The notes below the pieces were generated by a model that saw only the letters and a program-made list of their open reading frames with translations, did not search any database and was not told the DNA's origin. Made by a program: the position numbers and the translations under genes. This document shows positions 35,110 through 45,792 of a stretch of DNA of 64,000 bases, piece after piece (the first letter of the stretch is position 1; each line of letters begins with the position of its first letter). This stretch comes from an uncultured Planctomycetaceae bacterium. GTDB taxonomy: Bacteria; Planctomycetota; Planctomycetia; Planctomycetales; Planctomycetaceae. The stretch covers positions 83,349 through 147,348 of the forward strand of contig CAIQIE010000101.1 in NCBI GenBank assembly GCA_903871805.1. Reading direction: 5' to 3'.

Positions 35110-37329
35110 TTATTCGGCGACGAGCGTGCCTTCTTCACCGATCAGGGGTTCAGAGAGTGATGTACTGGCAATGCGCATTCTGAGGCGGTGATTTCCAGCT
35201 CGGTTGCAGCGGACTCGGATCTCAAAGGTCACGTCGTCACCTGCAGCCAACTCTGGGAGCGACCGAAACACAAGCACTCCGTTCTCCGCAATGTACTCGG
35301 TCGGGCCATTTACATCCAGCAGCGTTACGCCGGGTGGTAATTCGCAGGACATTCCGACAGCTTTTGCTGGAGAGGTGCCGCTGTTGATAAGTCGAACCTC
35401 CCATGTGGATTCATCCCCGGATCGGCGTGCGGGCTTTGTTGCGACCATTTTCATTTCCAGCGTGGCGGCCCCCTCCACCTCCGTGTTGTGTTCGCACATG
35501 GTCACCTGGCCGTGCTCAGAGATCACGCCGGCCTGGTGAACTGCCTGCCCTGGGACGGCAGCCCGCATGGTGACAAGGAATTCACTTTTCTCCTCAGGCT
35601 GCAGTGTTCCAACAAACCACTCAACAGTCTGATCAGCCCCGGAGAAGCGACCGCCACGATTTGCGGACACAAACTCATAGCCGTCCGGAACTTTGTACTT
35701 GGCGCGTACGTTCGTGGATGGGACGCTGCCGGCGTTCTCAACATGAACGCGGTAGTCGGCGTTGCGTCCCGCCATCTCGCCATTCGGTCCGGCGATCGCT
35801 ATCTGCAACTGCGGCTCAGAGACAGTGACCTCCGTGCTGACTTCCTCCAGGAGGTCGCCATCAGCCTGAGCTTTGATGTCCAGCGCATACTGCCCTCCAC
35901 GATTGGCCGTCAGGCTTAGTTTGGCCTGTCGGGATTCACCGGGATTCAGTGTACCAATTCCGATGTTCAACAACTTGCCCGACTTGTGCTCCAGCCCCTC
36001 CGGCAAACTGGCCAGAATGACTACGTTTTCCGCAGTGCCACTGCCGGGATTGCTGACCTGCACAAGGTATCCCAGTTGTTCACCAGCCTCTGCAGCCTCC
36101 GGCCCGGTGACTGCCAGTTCCAGCATCGGTTCCACAATGTTCATCGAAATCGTTGATGTTCCAGTCATGCGAACAGCGGCATGCAGTTGGGTATCACCCG
36201 GTGTGTGTGGAATCATCTGAAATCGAATTGTCCGGGATTCTGCTGCGTGCAGCGTCCCCAGACTCCACTGCATCGTCACCGCTTCTTCGGACGGGGGCGG
36301 CGTCATTTCCAGAATCTCACAGGAAGCTGGAATGCTGACTTCTGCCTCAACGCCACTCACTGTGCTCTTCATAGTGTTGCGGATGATCAGTTCGATCGTC
36401 GACAACTGACCAACATTGAACGCACCACTCCGAACCCACTCCAGAGTGATTCCGGGCGTTTGCGTTCCTTCGTCCGTGACGGCTGCGGCTGCACCCGCCG
36501 AACCGACAGTCTGCTGATGTCTCGCAGCCGCAGACGGCCTGCGTGGTGTCGGCATGGTCAGATTAGCATCTCGGGATTCCGCATCCATTTCCGATTCTGC
36601 AGCAGCGGATGCTTTTTTTATGGGGCGCCCGTTACCCGCAGTCTCAAACGACCGCGGGGCAACCGCATTTTGTGCCGTATCTTCGCGACGCGTTCCACGT
36701 GCAAACCGGTCTCTGGCGACTGGTTCATTTTCCTGAGTTGCTTCGAGGTAGTTTTCAAATCCGGCCACCTCGCTTGTGCGTTCGCTGGCTCCTGTCTGAA
36801 TCACATCAGAATGCGGTTCCTTCGAACCGTCCACTCGGTGATTTGCCTTAATCACTGGCCTCGTCGTCTCCGTGTCGGTTTCCTTGACAACACGAGTCTT
36901 CACGGCCGGCAGAACGGGAACCGTCGACTGCGATTTTCCTGCTGCTCGCTGTGGACTAACCGTCAAAGGCCTGACCGCCTGAACTTTGCGAGCAGAAGGC
37001 GGAGTGGTTCCGGAATCGACGGCAGGCAGCGCGATTGCCTGATTGGCAGTGGCCTTGCCGGAAACCGGACGAGTTTGCTCCCGCATCGGTATCTGGCGCT
37101 CTGGAACAACCTCGGTCTCTGATTCCTCTTCCATCGAGTTTTCAGGCGGATGCCCGGGAAAATAGTTCATCCTCGAACCACTTGCACCTTCAGTCGCACG
37201 CGACGTAGTACGAGCTGCGGCTGAACGTGTTGTATTCCGAAAACTGAAGGTCTCCTCGCTGTACAGAGACACGGTTCCCGCCAACAGGGCAGACAGTGCA
37301 AGAAGGTAGGACTTCCAGAGCGACTTCAT
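35110..37329 (-). CDS. Secreted DUF11-repeat protein (OmcB-like envelope protein)
   Basis: Signal peptide MKSLWKSYLLALSALLAGTVSL; repeated 'GxxxxYxVxVxNxGxxxAxNVxVxxxLPxGxxxxS' modules. Confidence 0.87.
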   Translation of the reverse strand: MKSLWKSYLLALSALLAGTVSLYSEETFSFRNTTRSAAARTTSRATEGASGSRMNYFPGHPPENSMEEESETEVVPERQIPMREQTRPVSGKATANQAIALPAVDSGTTPPSARKVQAVRPLTVSPQRAAGKSQSTVPVLPAVKTRVVKETDTETTRPVIKANHRVDGSKEPHSDVIQTGASERTSEVAGFENYLEATQENEPVARDRFARGTRREDTAQNAVAPRSFETAGNGRPIKKASAAAESEMDAESRDANLTMPTPRRPSAAARHQQTVGSAGAAAAVTDEGTQTPGITLEWVRSGAFNVGQLSTIELIIRNTMKSTVSGVEAEVSIPASCEILEMTPPPSEEAVTMQWSLGTLHAAESRTIRFQMIPHTPGDTQLHAAVRMTGTSTISMNIVEPMLELAVTGPEAAEAGEQLGYLVQVSNPGSGTAENVVILASLPEGLEHKSGKLLNIGIGTLNPGESRQAKLSLTANRGGQYALDIKAQADGDLLEEVSTEVTVSEPQLQIAIAGPNGEMAGRNADYRVHVENAGSVPSTNVRAKYKVPDGYEFVSANRGGRFSGADQTVEWFVGTLQPEEKSEFLVTMRAAVPGQAVHQAGVISEHGQVTMCEHNTEVEGAATLEMKMVATKPARRSGDESTWEVRLINSGTSPAKAVGMSCELPPGVTLLDVNGPTEYIAENGVLVFRSLPELAAGDDVTFEIRVRCNRAGNHRLRMRIASTSLSEPLIGEEGTLVAE

Positions 37330-37639
37330 CGGCATGTCTCTTCTCCATGTGACGGTTTCCAGTGCCTACAAGACGATGCGCACTGATCCCCCATGAAAGA
37401 GATCGATCAAATCAATTCTGCCTCTTGAATCGATTTAGAGGTTCAGGAAGACTCTACCGATTCTTCCGACCCTAACGGACAGGAAATTCACTACCAGCTC
37501 CGGAAATTTCGGCAAAATCTGCCGATAACGCCGCCTAGGTTGGGCCTTTTTTCCGATTAACGGAGAGCGGGGCCTGAACAACCGGAAGGCCAAAAACCGT
37601 GGGCCCGGCTATCGAATTACTCCCTGGTAACGGACTGCC

Positions 37640-38992
37640 TCATTTCTCAGAGAAACAGTAAAGCCTGTTCCAGCTGCGGAGGAACAACTGGTTGCCAACC
37701 GCGATCGGTGATGCGTCGAAGTTGCCGTCCAGGCGAATCGAGCTGACGGTTTCAAACGGGGCCGCATCCCTGATCACAACCACGCCTCCCTCACGTCCGA
37801 CAAAATACACATGACCATTGGCAACCAGTGGTGAGGCGTAGCAGTTGCCCAGCCCATTCAGACGAAGACGATCGCGAATGGGCTGCCCGGTCTTCGCGTT
37901 CAGGACAGTCAGAATGTCCGTGGTCTGTGCCGTGAAGTACAGGCGCTCTCCGCTGGAGGAAGGAGAGGGCACATAGGGGGTTCCGTGAGGGTAGCTCCAG
38001 CGCACTGCGGCTGTCCCTGTAACGTTACCCCTTGCGTCCACCGGAATTCCGAAGGCTGCGGCTGTCCTGTATCCACTCATGCACACAATGGTATCATCAA
38101 TTCTTATGGGTGATGGAATGGCGTTGGTCGTCTGACCACCGCATTCCCAGATCACGTCTCCGGTGTTGACGTCGTAGGCTCGAGCCAGCCCCGAACCGTT
38201 GACGACGGCAAGCGTCATTCCGGAGACTTCGGTAATGAGGGGAGTATTCCATGAGGAACGCTCGCCGGGCCGTTCCTTACGCCAGACTTCTTCTCCGGTG
38301 GAAGTCTCCAGCGCTGCAATAAATGAGCCTTCCTCGGCGTCCCAGTTTACAACCAGCAGGTTGCCCGCAAGTGCAGGAGTGACGGCTTCTCCCCAGGCAA
38401 ATCGAGTTCGCATATCGCCGAGGTCTTTTTGCCAGAGAAGTTCACCATCAAGGCTGTAGCAGAAGATTCCACGTGATCCAAATGACACGTACAGTCGCTC
38501 GCCATCCGTTGTGGGCGATGCCGCCGCATAGGTATGGGTATCGTGTTTTCCTTCGTGAGGAACCTGCTCAGTCGCTACCTTCTGCCAGCGGACCGTTCCG
38601 GTGCTGCGGTCTATGCTGGTGACAAGAAATCGATAGTAGACGTTGGGTGGCTGCGTCTTTGCATCGGGATGAACCTCAACGGGAGTTTCCGCGGAGCGAT
38701 CCGTCCGCTCCGCCGACAGCAGGAAGATCTGATCATTCCAGACAACAGGAGTTGACGCACCTTCGCCAGGAAGTGATACGTCCCAGGCGGCCGCCTCGGC
38801 TTCTGTCAGGATCACTGGGGGACGCGCACCAGCATCGGCCTGCCCGTTGGCATTTGGCCCGCGCCATTGATGCCAGTTGGAAACAATTGACGGGGGATCA
38901 GCGGCTGACCCGGGAACTGTCGCAAAAACGGGGGCCAAAATGCAGGCGTACAGACACCAACGACGAACGACTGTGATGTTCATAAATGGCAC
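37640..38992 (-). CDS. PQQ-binding-like beta-propeller repeat protein
   Basis: 'WHQWRGPNANG', 'LYVSFGSRGIFCYSLDGELLWQKDLGD', 'VYFVGREGGVVVIRD'; signal peptide. Confidence 0.92.
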   Translation of the reverse strand: MPFMNITVVRRWCLYACILAPVFATVPGSAADPPSIVSNWHQWRGPNANGQADAGARPPVILTEAEAAAWDVSLPGEGASTPVVWNDQIFLLSAERTDRSAETPVEVHPDAKTQPPNVYYRFLVTSIDRSTGTVRWQKVATEQVPHEGKHDTHTYAAASPTTDGERLYVSFGSRGIFCYSLDGELLWQKDLGDMRTRFAWGEAVTPALAGNLLVVNWDAEEGSFIAALETSTGEEVWRKERPGERSSWNTPLITEVSGMTLAVVNGSGLARAYDVNTGDVIWECGGQTTNAIPSPIRIDDTIVCMSGYRTAAAFGIPVDARGNVTGTAAVRWSYPHGTPYVPSPSSSGERLYFTAQTTDILTVLNAKTGQPIRDRLRLNGLGNCYASPLVANGHVYFVGREGGVVVIRDAAPFETVSSIRLDGNFDASPIAVGNQLFLRSWNRLYCFSEK

Positions 38993-39707
38993 ACTGCTAA
39001 CGCACCGAAAGTAGTGCAGTCCAGGTCAAAATCAACGGAACTCCGACTTCCACAGCGGATTTCACCGAGGGCTTCATTTCGCCTGCCTGTCGTACATAAA
39101 GTGTAACAAGAGGAAACAATTTTTTCGAGCAGACAGCGTCTGACCGTCCTCAGGTGCAGTTCGCAGAAACATTCCAGCTCGTCGTTTTCCGAGGATTTTT
39201 GGGTTGTGTCAGGGCCCATGGGAATGGAGGACTGGTATTCGCCACCCATCACAAATTGCCGGAAGACGGAGATCATTGCCGGCAGCAGCACCGTTTCTCT
39301 GTGCATTTCCCGCAAGGTTTCTTTCGCAAACCCCGCATTTCCCCGGCGGACTACAGGTCGCAGGGGCTTTTTTGTCGGATCTGAATTGAATTCGTCGGCA
39401 TCCACTCTATCGTCTGACCAGTGGGATACAGTTGTCAAACGGTTGATGGGGCGGCAGAAGACTGCTTTGGCAGGAACGCCGTTGTTGCCCATTAGCCGTT
39501 GTTTTCTGTGCCCAAAAGACGATGCAGTCGGAAGAGGATGTGGATCTGCATGGCAATTGGACGCGGTGCTCAGTCGTTCTAAATGCACGATTTTGCCAAC
39601 AGACGTCACGATCGTCAGATCGGTCTGCCAGTCCATGTCGTTTTCCCTGGTGACCTCATTCAGAAGCGATACGGCGTACTTTCGATCGTGTGCTGCAGGC
39701 ATTTTTC

Positions 39708-40601
39708 ATGAGCATTTCAGGGGCAGCCCAGCCATCAACTCCATCTGCACCGCCAGTGGCTGTGGTGGATGTTCGGCATCTCGTCAAAACATTTCCGTCA
39801 GCTTCAGGGACTGTGCTGGCGGTCAACAACGTGTCCCTGCAGGTTTTTCCGGGCGAGGTCTACGGCCTTCTCGGCGCAAATGGCGCGGGAAAAACGACGA
39901 CCCTGCGAATGATGCTTGGGCTGCAGCAGCCGACGTCCGGAATCGTGCAGATGGCCGGATTCAATGTGGCAACGGACCCTTTGGAGGTGAAGCGTCATGT
40001 TTCACTGGTTTCCGCAAGTTCAGGGCTTTACCAGTGGCTGACTCCGCGCGAAATGATGCTTTACTTTGCCGACTTGTATGACATTCCGGAAGACGAAGCA
40101 CAGAGCCGTATCGAGATGCTTGCGGATTTATTCGACCTTCGGCATTTTATGGACCGGCGTTGTGCGGGTATGAGTACCGGGCAACAGCAGCGAGTCAACC
40201 TGGCGCGGTCGCTGATGCACGATCCGCCGATTGTTCTGATGGATGAACCAACGCGCGGGCTGGATATTGTCGGCAGCCGGCGGATCTTTGAGTACACGTC
40301 GCATCTGCGAGACCTTGGCAAGGCTGTAATTTTCTGCACACATCGTCTGGACGAAGCCCAACGACTCTGCTGCCGCTTTGGACTGATGTTTCAGGGCCAG
40401 CTGCGGCTGGAAGGAACCCTGAAGGAACTGCAGAAAAAAACGGGGCGTGAGCATCTGACGGATATGTTTCTGGATATCGTGCCCCGCGATGCCGACCTGT
40501 ACTCGGCCAATACGAATACAGCAGCCCCCTATTCCCAGCAGGATTCAGGTTTGCAACAGGAGCAAGGCCCGGCGGCACGGAAGTGGGGGGCAGACCGATG
40601 A
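39708..40601 (+). CDS. ABC transporter ATP-binding protein (NatA-like)
   Basis: Walker A GANGAGKTTT, signature STGQQQRVNLARSL, Walker B PPIVLMDEPTRGLD. Confidence 0.96.
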   Translation: MSISGAAQPSTPSAPPVAVVDVRHLVKTFPSASGTVLAVNNVSLQVFPGEVYGLLGANGAGKTTTLRMMLGLQQPTSGIVQMAGFNVATDPLEVKRHVSLVSASSGLYQWLTPREMMLYFADLYDIPEDEAQSRIEMLADLFDLRHFMDRRCAGMSTGQQQRVNLARSLMHDPPIVLMDEPTRGLDIVGSRRIFEYTSHLRDLGKAVIFCTHRLDEAQRLCCRFGLMFQGQLRLEGTLKELQKKTGREHLTDMFLDIVPRDADLYSANTNTAAPYSQQDSGLQQEQGPAARKWGADR

Positions 40602-42868
40602 GCAGATCAGATTCTCACATGCAGCCACCTGCCCTGGCCAGAGGCCGAACGTCCCGACTGAAGCGACTTGTGCGACTGGCCCGGAAGGAGATTCGGGAGT
40701 CACTGCGGGACCGTCGGACGCTCATGACGCTGGTCATGATGCCGCTGATCGTTTACCCCCTGCTGGGATTGTTGGTACAGCGGTTCGCCGTAGCCCGCAT
40801 CAATCCGAAGTCCCCGGAAGCGATCGTGCTGATTGATGAGCGTATTCCGCCCAACGAAGCAGCGATGATGCTGCGTGAACTGCCGATGTCAGTGGGAAAT
40901 GCGGGACTGAGGAGCTCGGAGGATCCGGAATTGGCTGCTCGCCCGGGGGCCGATACTGGAGCAAAGCCACCGGTGCCGGAACAGTTGAAAAACCTGACTC
41001 AGGGACTGATCCAGGGAGCAGCGACAGCGCCGCCCCGGATTCGAATTGAACCGCAGCAGTTTGCGGCTGACTCCGTGCAGATTGCGGTGCGCAGCGGAGC
41101 CGTTGATGTGGGAATTCTGCTGGTACCCGGAAGTAGTGCGACGTCCCCGGGGACAATGCAGCCGGAGACCTATCGCATTGTCTGTCGCGAGGGAGATTCT
41201 TTTAGTGAACGTGCAGCGGCCGAGGTCGAAGTTCGCGTGCGCGAAAATCGGGATTCATTTGTCCGTTCGCTGATGGAACGAACTCAATTCGGCAGTGCCC
41301 CGATGTTCCTTGTCAGAAGACTCAGTCTGGCAGCTGAAGGCCCTCAGGAATCACCTCTTAGCGCTTTTGTACCACTGATGCTGGTGCTGATGACGATGAC
41401 CGGAGCCGTCTATCCAGCCATTGATCTTACGGCGGGTGAGCGAGAGCGGGGAACGCTGGAGATGCTGATGGCTGCGCCGGTAGCTCGCAGTGATCTGCTG
41501 ATCGGAAAATTTGTTGCCGTGTTTCTGGTCGCCGTGCTGACGGCCATCATCAATCTGATCGCCATGGTGCTGACACTGACAGCGACTGGCTTTGACCGGA
41601 TTTTGTTCAGCAATGGCGCCGGGCCCCTGATGTTTGTTCAGGTACTGCTGCTGCTGGTCGTCTTTGCATCGTTCTTCTCTGCGGTGCTGCTTTCGGTCAC
41701 AAGCTTTGCCCGCAGTTTTCGCGAAGCTCAGGCATGGTTGATCCCGCTGATGCTGATCTCCCTCGCACCCGGAATTCTCAGCCTGATGCCCGGTGTCCGT
41801 TTGACCCCCGCGCTGTCTCTGGTTCCCCTGGTCAATATTGTGTTGCTGGGGAAAGAGCTGTTTCAGGGGATTGCCTCGCCGGCACTCTTCGTTCTGACGC
41901 TGATCGTTACTGCCGGGTATTCGTTTGGCGCACTACTTGTCGCCTCGCGAATCTTCGGAAACGACACCATTCTGTATTCGTCAGACCTGCGTTCTGAAAC
42001 GGGCAATGGTCGTCGTGTGAAAGCGACTCAGGTGCCCATGGGTCTTGTTCTGAAATGCCTTGCCGTGGTACTGCCCGCGCTGGTGGTTTTGTCAGGCCTG
42101 CGCGGCCGATTGGTCAGTCCGGACAATACACAGGGACAACTTCTGTTATCTGCTGGATTACTGGTGCTGCTGTTTGCAATAGTTCCGATGGTCTTCCTGC
42201 GGCAGGCCAATATTCGCCTGAAGGCCGCCTGGTCGCTGAATTCGTTCGCGTGGACGTCAATTCCCGGAGCTGTGCTGCTGGGTCTGTTTACGTGGACGGT
42301 AGCCTACGAGTTGTTGATTCTGGGCAATGGGCTGCAGATGTGGCAGGATCTGATGGAAAATCCTGCGTTGAAAAAGATGCTTGATCGCCTGCTGAGTGAC
42401 ACGCCTTTGATGCTGCAGATTCTATGTCTGGCACTCGTACCGGCTGTTTGCGAGGAACTGTTTTTCAGAGGAGTCTTCTTCAACGGACTGACACGCGGGG
42501 CATCCCGCTGGTGGTGGCCGCTGCTGATCAGTTCAGGCGTTTTCGCAGCAGCCCACGTGGTCACCGACGCCTCAATGTCTCTGGCCAGACTGCCCGGGAC
42601 GTTTCTGCTGGGAACGGTTCTTGGTCTGGTTCGCATTCGCACGGGAAGTGTCGTACCGGGAATGGTCATGCACTTCACAAACAATGCTCTGCTACTGAGC
42701 CTGACAAGCCTTGCGCCGATCCTGAGTCGCCTGGGACTGGACCTTTCTCTGGAAAATCAGGTGCATCTCCCGATCAGCCTGCTGATGATCGCGTCAATCG
42801 GCGCGGGCCTTGGGTTGTACCTGACCGGCACCGGCATGCGGCGAAATCCAGAAGACACGACACGGTAA
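40583..42868 (+). CDS. NatB-like ABC-2 permease fused to C-terminal CPBP protease domain
   Basis: N-terminal 'RLARKEIRESLRDRRTLMTLVMMPLIVYPLLG' and 'DLTAGERERGTLEMLMAAPVARSDLLIGK'; C-terminal 'CEELFFRGVFFNGL', 'MVMHFTNN'. Confidence 0.95.
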   Translation: MGGRPMSRSDSHMQPPALARGRTSRLKRLVRLARKEIRESLRDRRTLMTLVMMPLIVYPLLGLLVQRFAVARINPKSPEAIVLIDERIPPNEAAMMLRELPMSVGNAGLRSSEDPELAARPGADTGAKPPVPEQLKNLTQGLIQGAATAPPRIRIEPQQFAADSVQIAVRSGAVDVGILLVPGSSATSPGTMQPETYRIVCREGDSFSERAAAEVEVRVRENRDSFVRSLMERTQFGSAPMFLVRRLSLAAEGPQESPLSAFVPLMLVLMTMTGAVYPAIDLTAGERERGTLEMLMAAPVARSDLLIGKFVAVFLVAVLTAIINLIAMVLTLTATGFDRILFSNGAGPLMFVQVLLLLVVFASFFSAVLLSVTSFARSFREAQAWLIPLMLISLAPGILSLMPGVRLTPALSLVPLVNIVLLGKELFQGIASPALFVLTLIVTAGYSFGALLVASRIFGNDTILYSSDLRSETGNGRRVKATQVPMGLVLKCLAVVLPALVVLSGLRGRLVSPDNTQGQLLLSAGLLVLLFAIVPMVFLRQANIRLKAAWSLNSFAWTSIPGAVLLGLFTWTVAYELLILGNGLQMWQDLMENPALKKMLDRLLSDTPLMLQILCLALVPAVCEELFFRGVFFNGLTRGASRWWWPLLISSGVFAAAHVVTDASMSLARLPGTFLLGTVLGLVRIRTGSVVPGMVMHFTNNALLLSLTSLAPILSRLGLDLSLENQVHLPISLLMIASIGAGLGLYLTGTGMRRNPEDTTR

Positions 42869-43266
42869 TCTGAGTGTCTGGAGGCAGTCTCCGGGGCGGC
42901 ATCCGTGTGAGTTTGGGATGAACGAGTGATGGCGGTGGAGTAACCACCCCGTCAGCCGCAGCACATCGCCCGCGACTAAAAATCGACCTAAACGATTTCC
43001 CATAAATAGTTTAGGACAATCTCCGCGCGGCGCATCGATGTCTCTGAGCCCCATTTTATTGGCCATTTGCAAAAAAATCTGCAATTTCCCTGTCGCCAGA
43101 TGCGCGTCTTGTATCGCCTTATAGCCCATGCGTGGAAACACGCAGGACGCTCCATCCTGCAAATGGGCGTCGGGCAGAAAACTCTGCCAGTGAAACACGA
43201 AGTGGCGGACACGGGTCCCCTATTTTTTCACGGCGGGATTGAAACAAGACAGGGAGAGTGGGCACC

Positions 43267-43830
43267 ATGCGTGTCGCTAAACCGGTAATCTTATCGGCCG
43301 AGGATCGTCTGGAATTGCAGGTACTGTCGACTTCAATGGAAGACTCCAGCCAGGTGCAGTTGCGGGTTGCCATCATTCTGGCAGCCTCAGAAGGTCTGGA
43401 GAACTACGCCATCGCGGACCGGCTGAAGTGTTCACGGCGCACGGTCGGACTTTGGCGAAGCCGTTTCGTCGCAGGAGGTATTGCTGCACTCAGCAAGGAC
43501 GCTCCGCGAACAGGGCGCAGGCCAGACACACGCAACCGAGTTGAAGCCGAGGTACTTCGGCGCTACCGTGAAGTTCCACCTCCTGAAGGTAATCGATGGA
43601 CGATCCGGCTTATGGCTCGCGAAGTTGGGGTTAGTAAAGACACCGTCCAGAGAATCTGGACAAATCATGGCATCCTTCCAGTTCGGAAACACAACAGCGC
43701 CCCCACCGACCAATGCACGCTGATGTCGCCAGTACCAAATTCGTCCTGTCACGATTCACGGACAGTGTCAGATCACAATCCCGTGGGAATTGCAGAGTGG
43801 GAATTGCTGGGCCATGCAGCGATTGTTTGA
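43267..43830 (+). pseudogene. Truncated IS630-family-like transposase (N-terminal HTH portion only)
   Basis: 'VQLRVAIILAASEGLENYAIADRLKCSRRTVGLWRSRFVAGGIAALSKDAPRTGRRP..WTIRLMAREVGVSKDTVQRIWTNHGI' matches the IS630 Tpase N-terminus; catalytic DDE domain absent. Confidence 0.7.
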
Positions 43831-43945
43831 CGCAGCGTACCATGCCTGGCATAGTTTTTCTGTGAACTGAACGACTCTTCCGGTAGTGGCGCGGGGCTTG
43901 CCACCGGCTATTTTCTGCCAGCCCTCGGGGCTGAATCGCTCGCCC

Positions 43946-43972
43946 ATCATTCCCGCGCGGGCGGGAAGCCAG
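43946..43972. repeat. Second copy of dispersed palindromic element (ATCATTCCCGCGCGGGCGGGAAGCCAG)
   Basis: CCCGC..GCGGG palindrome, similar to 6574..6600. Confidence 0.65.
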
Positions 43973-43991
43973 CTTCGCTCGGCACACCAAC

Positions 43992-44019
43992 AAAAAAGCC
44001 TGCCCAAACAGGGCAGGCT
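43992..44019 (-). terminator. Rho-independent terminator of clpX
   Basis: AGCCTGCCC-AAACA-GGGCAGGCT with T6 on minus strand. Confidence 0.88.
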
Positions 44020-44046
44020 TCGGGTGTCCGGAAGCAGTCAGTGAAC

Positions 44047-45327
44047 TCAGGCTGCAGCGGAATCTCGGTGTTCCATCTTGCGGTCACCGCGGACAATTTC
44101 TTCCGTGACCACAAATTTGCGACCACGCTCCAGCTCTGGAAGTTCAAACATCAGTTCGAACATGACATCTTCAAGAATTGCCCGCAATCCTCGGGCACCG
44201 GTTTCTCGTGTCCGAGCCAGTTTGGCAATTTCTCGCAGCGCCCCTGGAGTGAAGTCCAGTTCGCACTCTTCCATTTCAAACATCTTGCGATACTGGCGAA
44301 CAAGAGCATTACGGGGTTCTGTCAGAACCTGAATCAATGCATCCTCGTCCAGCGGACAGAGCGTTCCGATGACAGGAAGTCGTCCGAGCAACTCGGGAAT
44401 CAACCCGAACTCCATCACGTCTTCCACTGTCGCTTTCGCCAGCATACCGTCGCGGACCTGTTCGTTACTGGTCTGAGAACCGGAGCCGAAGCCGATGACT
44501 TTTTTCCCGAGTCGACGGGAAATAATGTCTTCCAGTCCTACAAAGGTGCCGCCGCAGATGAACAGGATGTTTGTCGTATCAATCTGAATGTACTGCTGCT
44601 CAGGATGCTTGCGTCCGCCCTGCGGAGGAACGTTGGCCACGGTGCCTTCCAGCATCTTCAGCAGAGCCTGCTGCACACCTTCGCCGGAGACGTCGCGAGT
44701 GATACTGACGTTCTGGCTGGTCTTTCCGATCTTGTCAATTTCGTCAATGAAGATGATCCCACGCTGAGCAGCTTCAATGTCAAAATCCGCTGCATGCAGC
44801 AGTTTCAGAAGCAGATTCTCTACGTCTTCGCCCACGTACCCGGCTTCGGTGAGGGTGGTCGCATCACCGATCGCAAACGGCACCTGCAGTGTTCTTGCGA
44901 GTGTTTTCGCGAGCAGGGTTTTGCCAGATCCGGTTGGGCCGATCAGCAGGATGTTGGACTTTTCAATTTCCACATCTTCGGTGCCGATTTCCATGTTATG
45001 CATCAGCCGCTTGTAGTGGCTGTGCACGGCAACCGACAGAAGTTTCTTGGAACGCGACTGCCCAATCACATACTGGTCAAGTTCGCGAACGATCTCCCGT
45101 GGAGTCGGAACGCGATTGAACAGTTTGCGAGATGCGCCTCGGCGTCGTCGTTCCTGATCCAGAATCGACTGGCATAATTCGATGCATTCTCCGCAGATGT
45201 AGACATCTTCCGGTCCTTCAACCAGAGGTCCCACCTCACGGTAGTTCTTGCGGCAAAAAGAACAGTTGGCGTTTCGCTTGCCCTGTTGAGCAGTTTTGCC
45301 AGTACCAAAATCCTTGCCCGATACCAT
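44047..45327 (-). CDS. clpX: ATP-dependent Clp protease ATP-binding subunit ClpX
   Basis: Zinc finger [15 protein letters not shown]; '[18 protein letters not shown]', '[15 protein letters not shown]', '[11 protein letters not shown]'. Confidence 0.97.
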   Translation of the reverse strand: MVSGKDFGTGKTAQQGKRNANCSFCRKNYREVGPLVEGPEDVYICGECIELCQSILDQERRRRGASRKLFNRVPTPREIVRELDQYVIGQSRSKKLLSVAVHSHYKRLMHNMEIGTEDVEIEKSNILLIGPTGSGKTLLAKTLARTLQVPFAIGDATTLTEAGYVGEDVENLLLKLLHAADFDIEAAQRGIIFIDEIDKIGKTSQNVSITRDVSGEGVQQALLKMLEGTVANVPPQGGRKHPEQQYIQIDTTNILFICGGTFVGLEDIISRRLGKKVIGFGSGSQTSNEQVRDGMLAKATVEDVMEFGLIPELLGRLPVIGTLCPLDEDALIQVLTEPRNALVRQYRKMFEMEECELDFTPGALREIAKLARTRETGARGLRAILEDVMFELMFELPELERGRKFVVTEEIVRGDRKMEHRDSAAA

Positions 45328-45792
45328 CTCTTTACCTTTGATGTTTCAGTCACTCAGCCAGTTCTGTTTCTCTTCATGACTTTGGAGGAAAAGTCTCTGA
45401 GGAACGAACCAGCGTCGAGTGTACATTTCGCAGGAACATTACTCCGTTGTTGTTGGCGTCCCTGCCAACGATGACATGACTTTCAGCAAGACGCTGCAAA
45501 CCTGACGGGGATACCGCACGGCTGAAGCGACTAAACCAAAAAAATCTTCTACACCGCAGTTCCGCCAGTCCGGAACAGACTGGATTCACCGCCGACAACC
45601 TGCACCCAAACGAGTGCCGGTTCCCGATTAACTTCCCTGTGGAACAGCCTTCCGCTGGTCCATCTGGTGTACATCTCCGTTGTCCCAATTACTTTCGGCC
45701 TTCAGTGCCATCCGCATTTTGCGGACTTGCCGGGTATTCTGAACAGATTCGGTACCCTGTGTCGGATTGCTGAAGAATTCCGATTGGATCAA

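Noticed and set aside
36181-37122. 313-aa plus-strand ORF
   Set aside because: Antisense to the DUF11 protein gene; Cys/Arg-rich composition typical of shadow ORFs.
38980-39702. 240-aa minus-strand ORF
   Set aside because: No recognisable family, overlaps the PQQ gene start; not supported as a gene.
44041-45177. 378-aa plus-strand ORF
   Set aside because: Antisense to clpX, which is an unambiguous gene.
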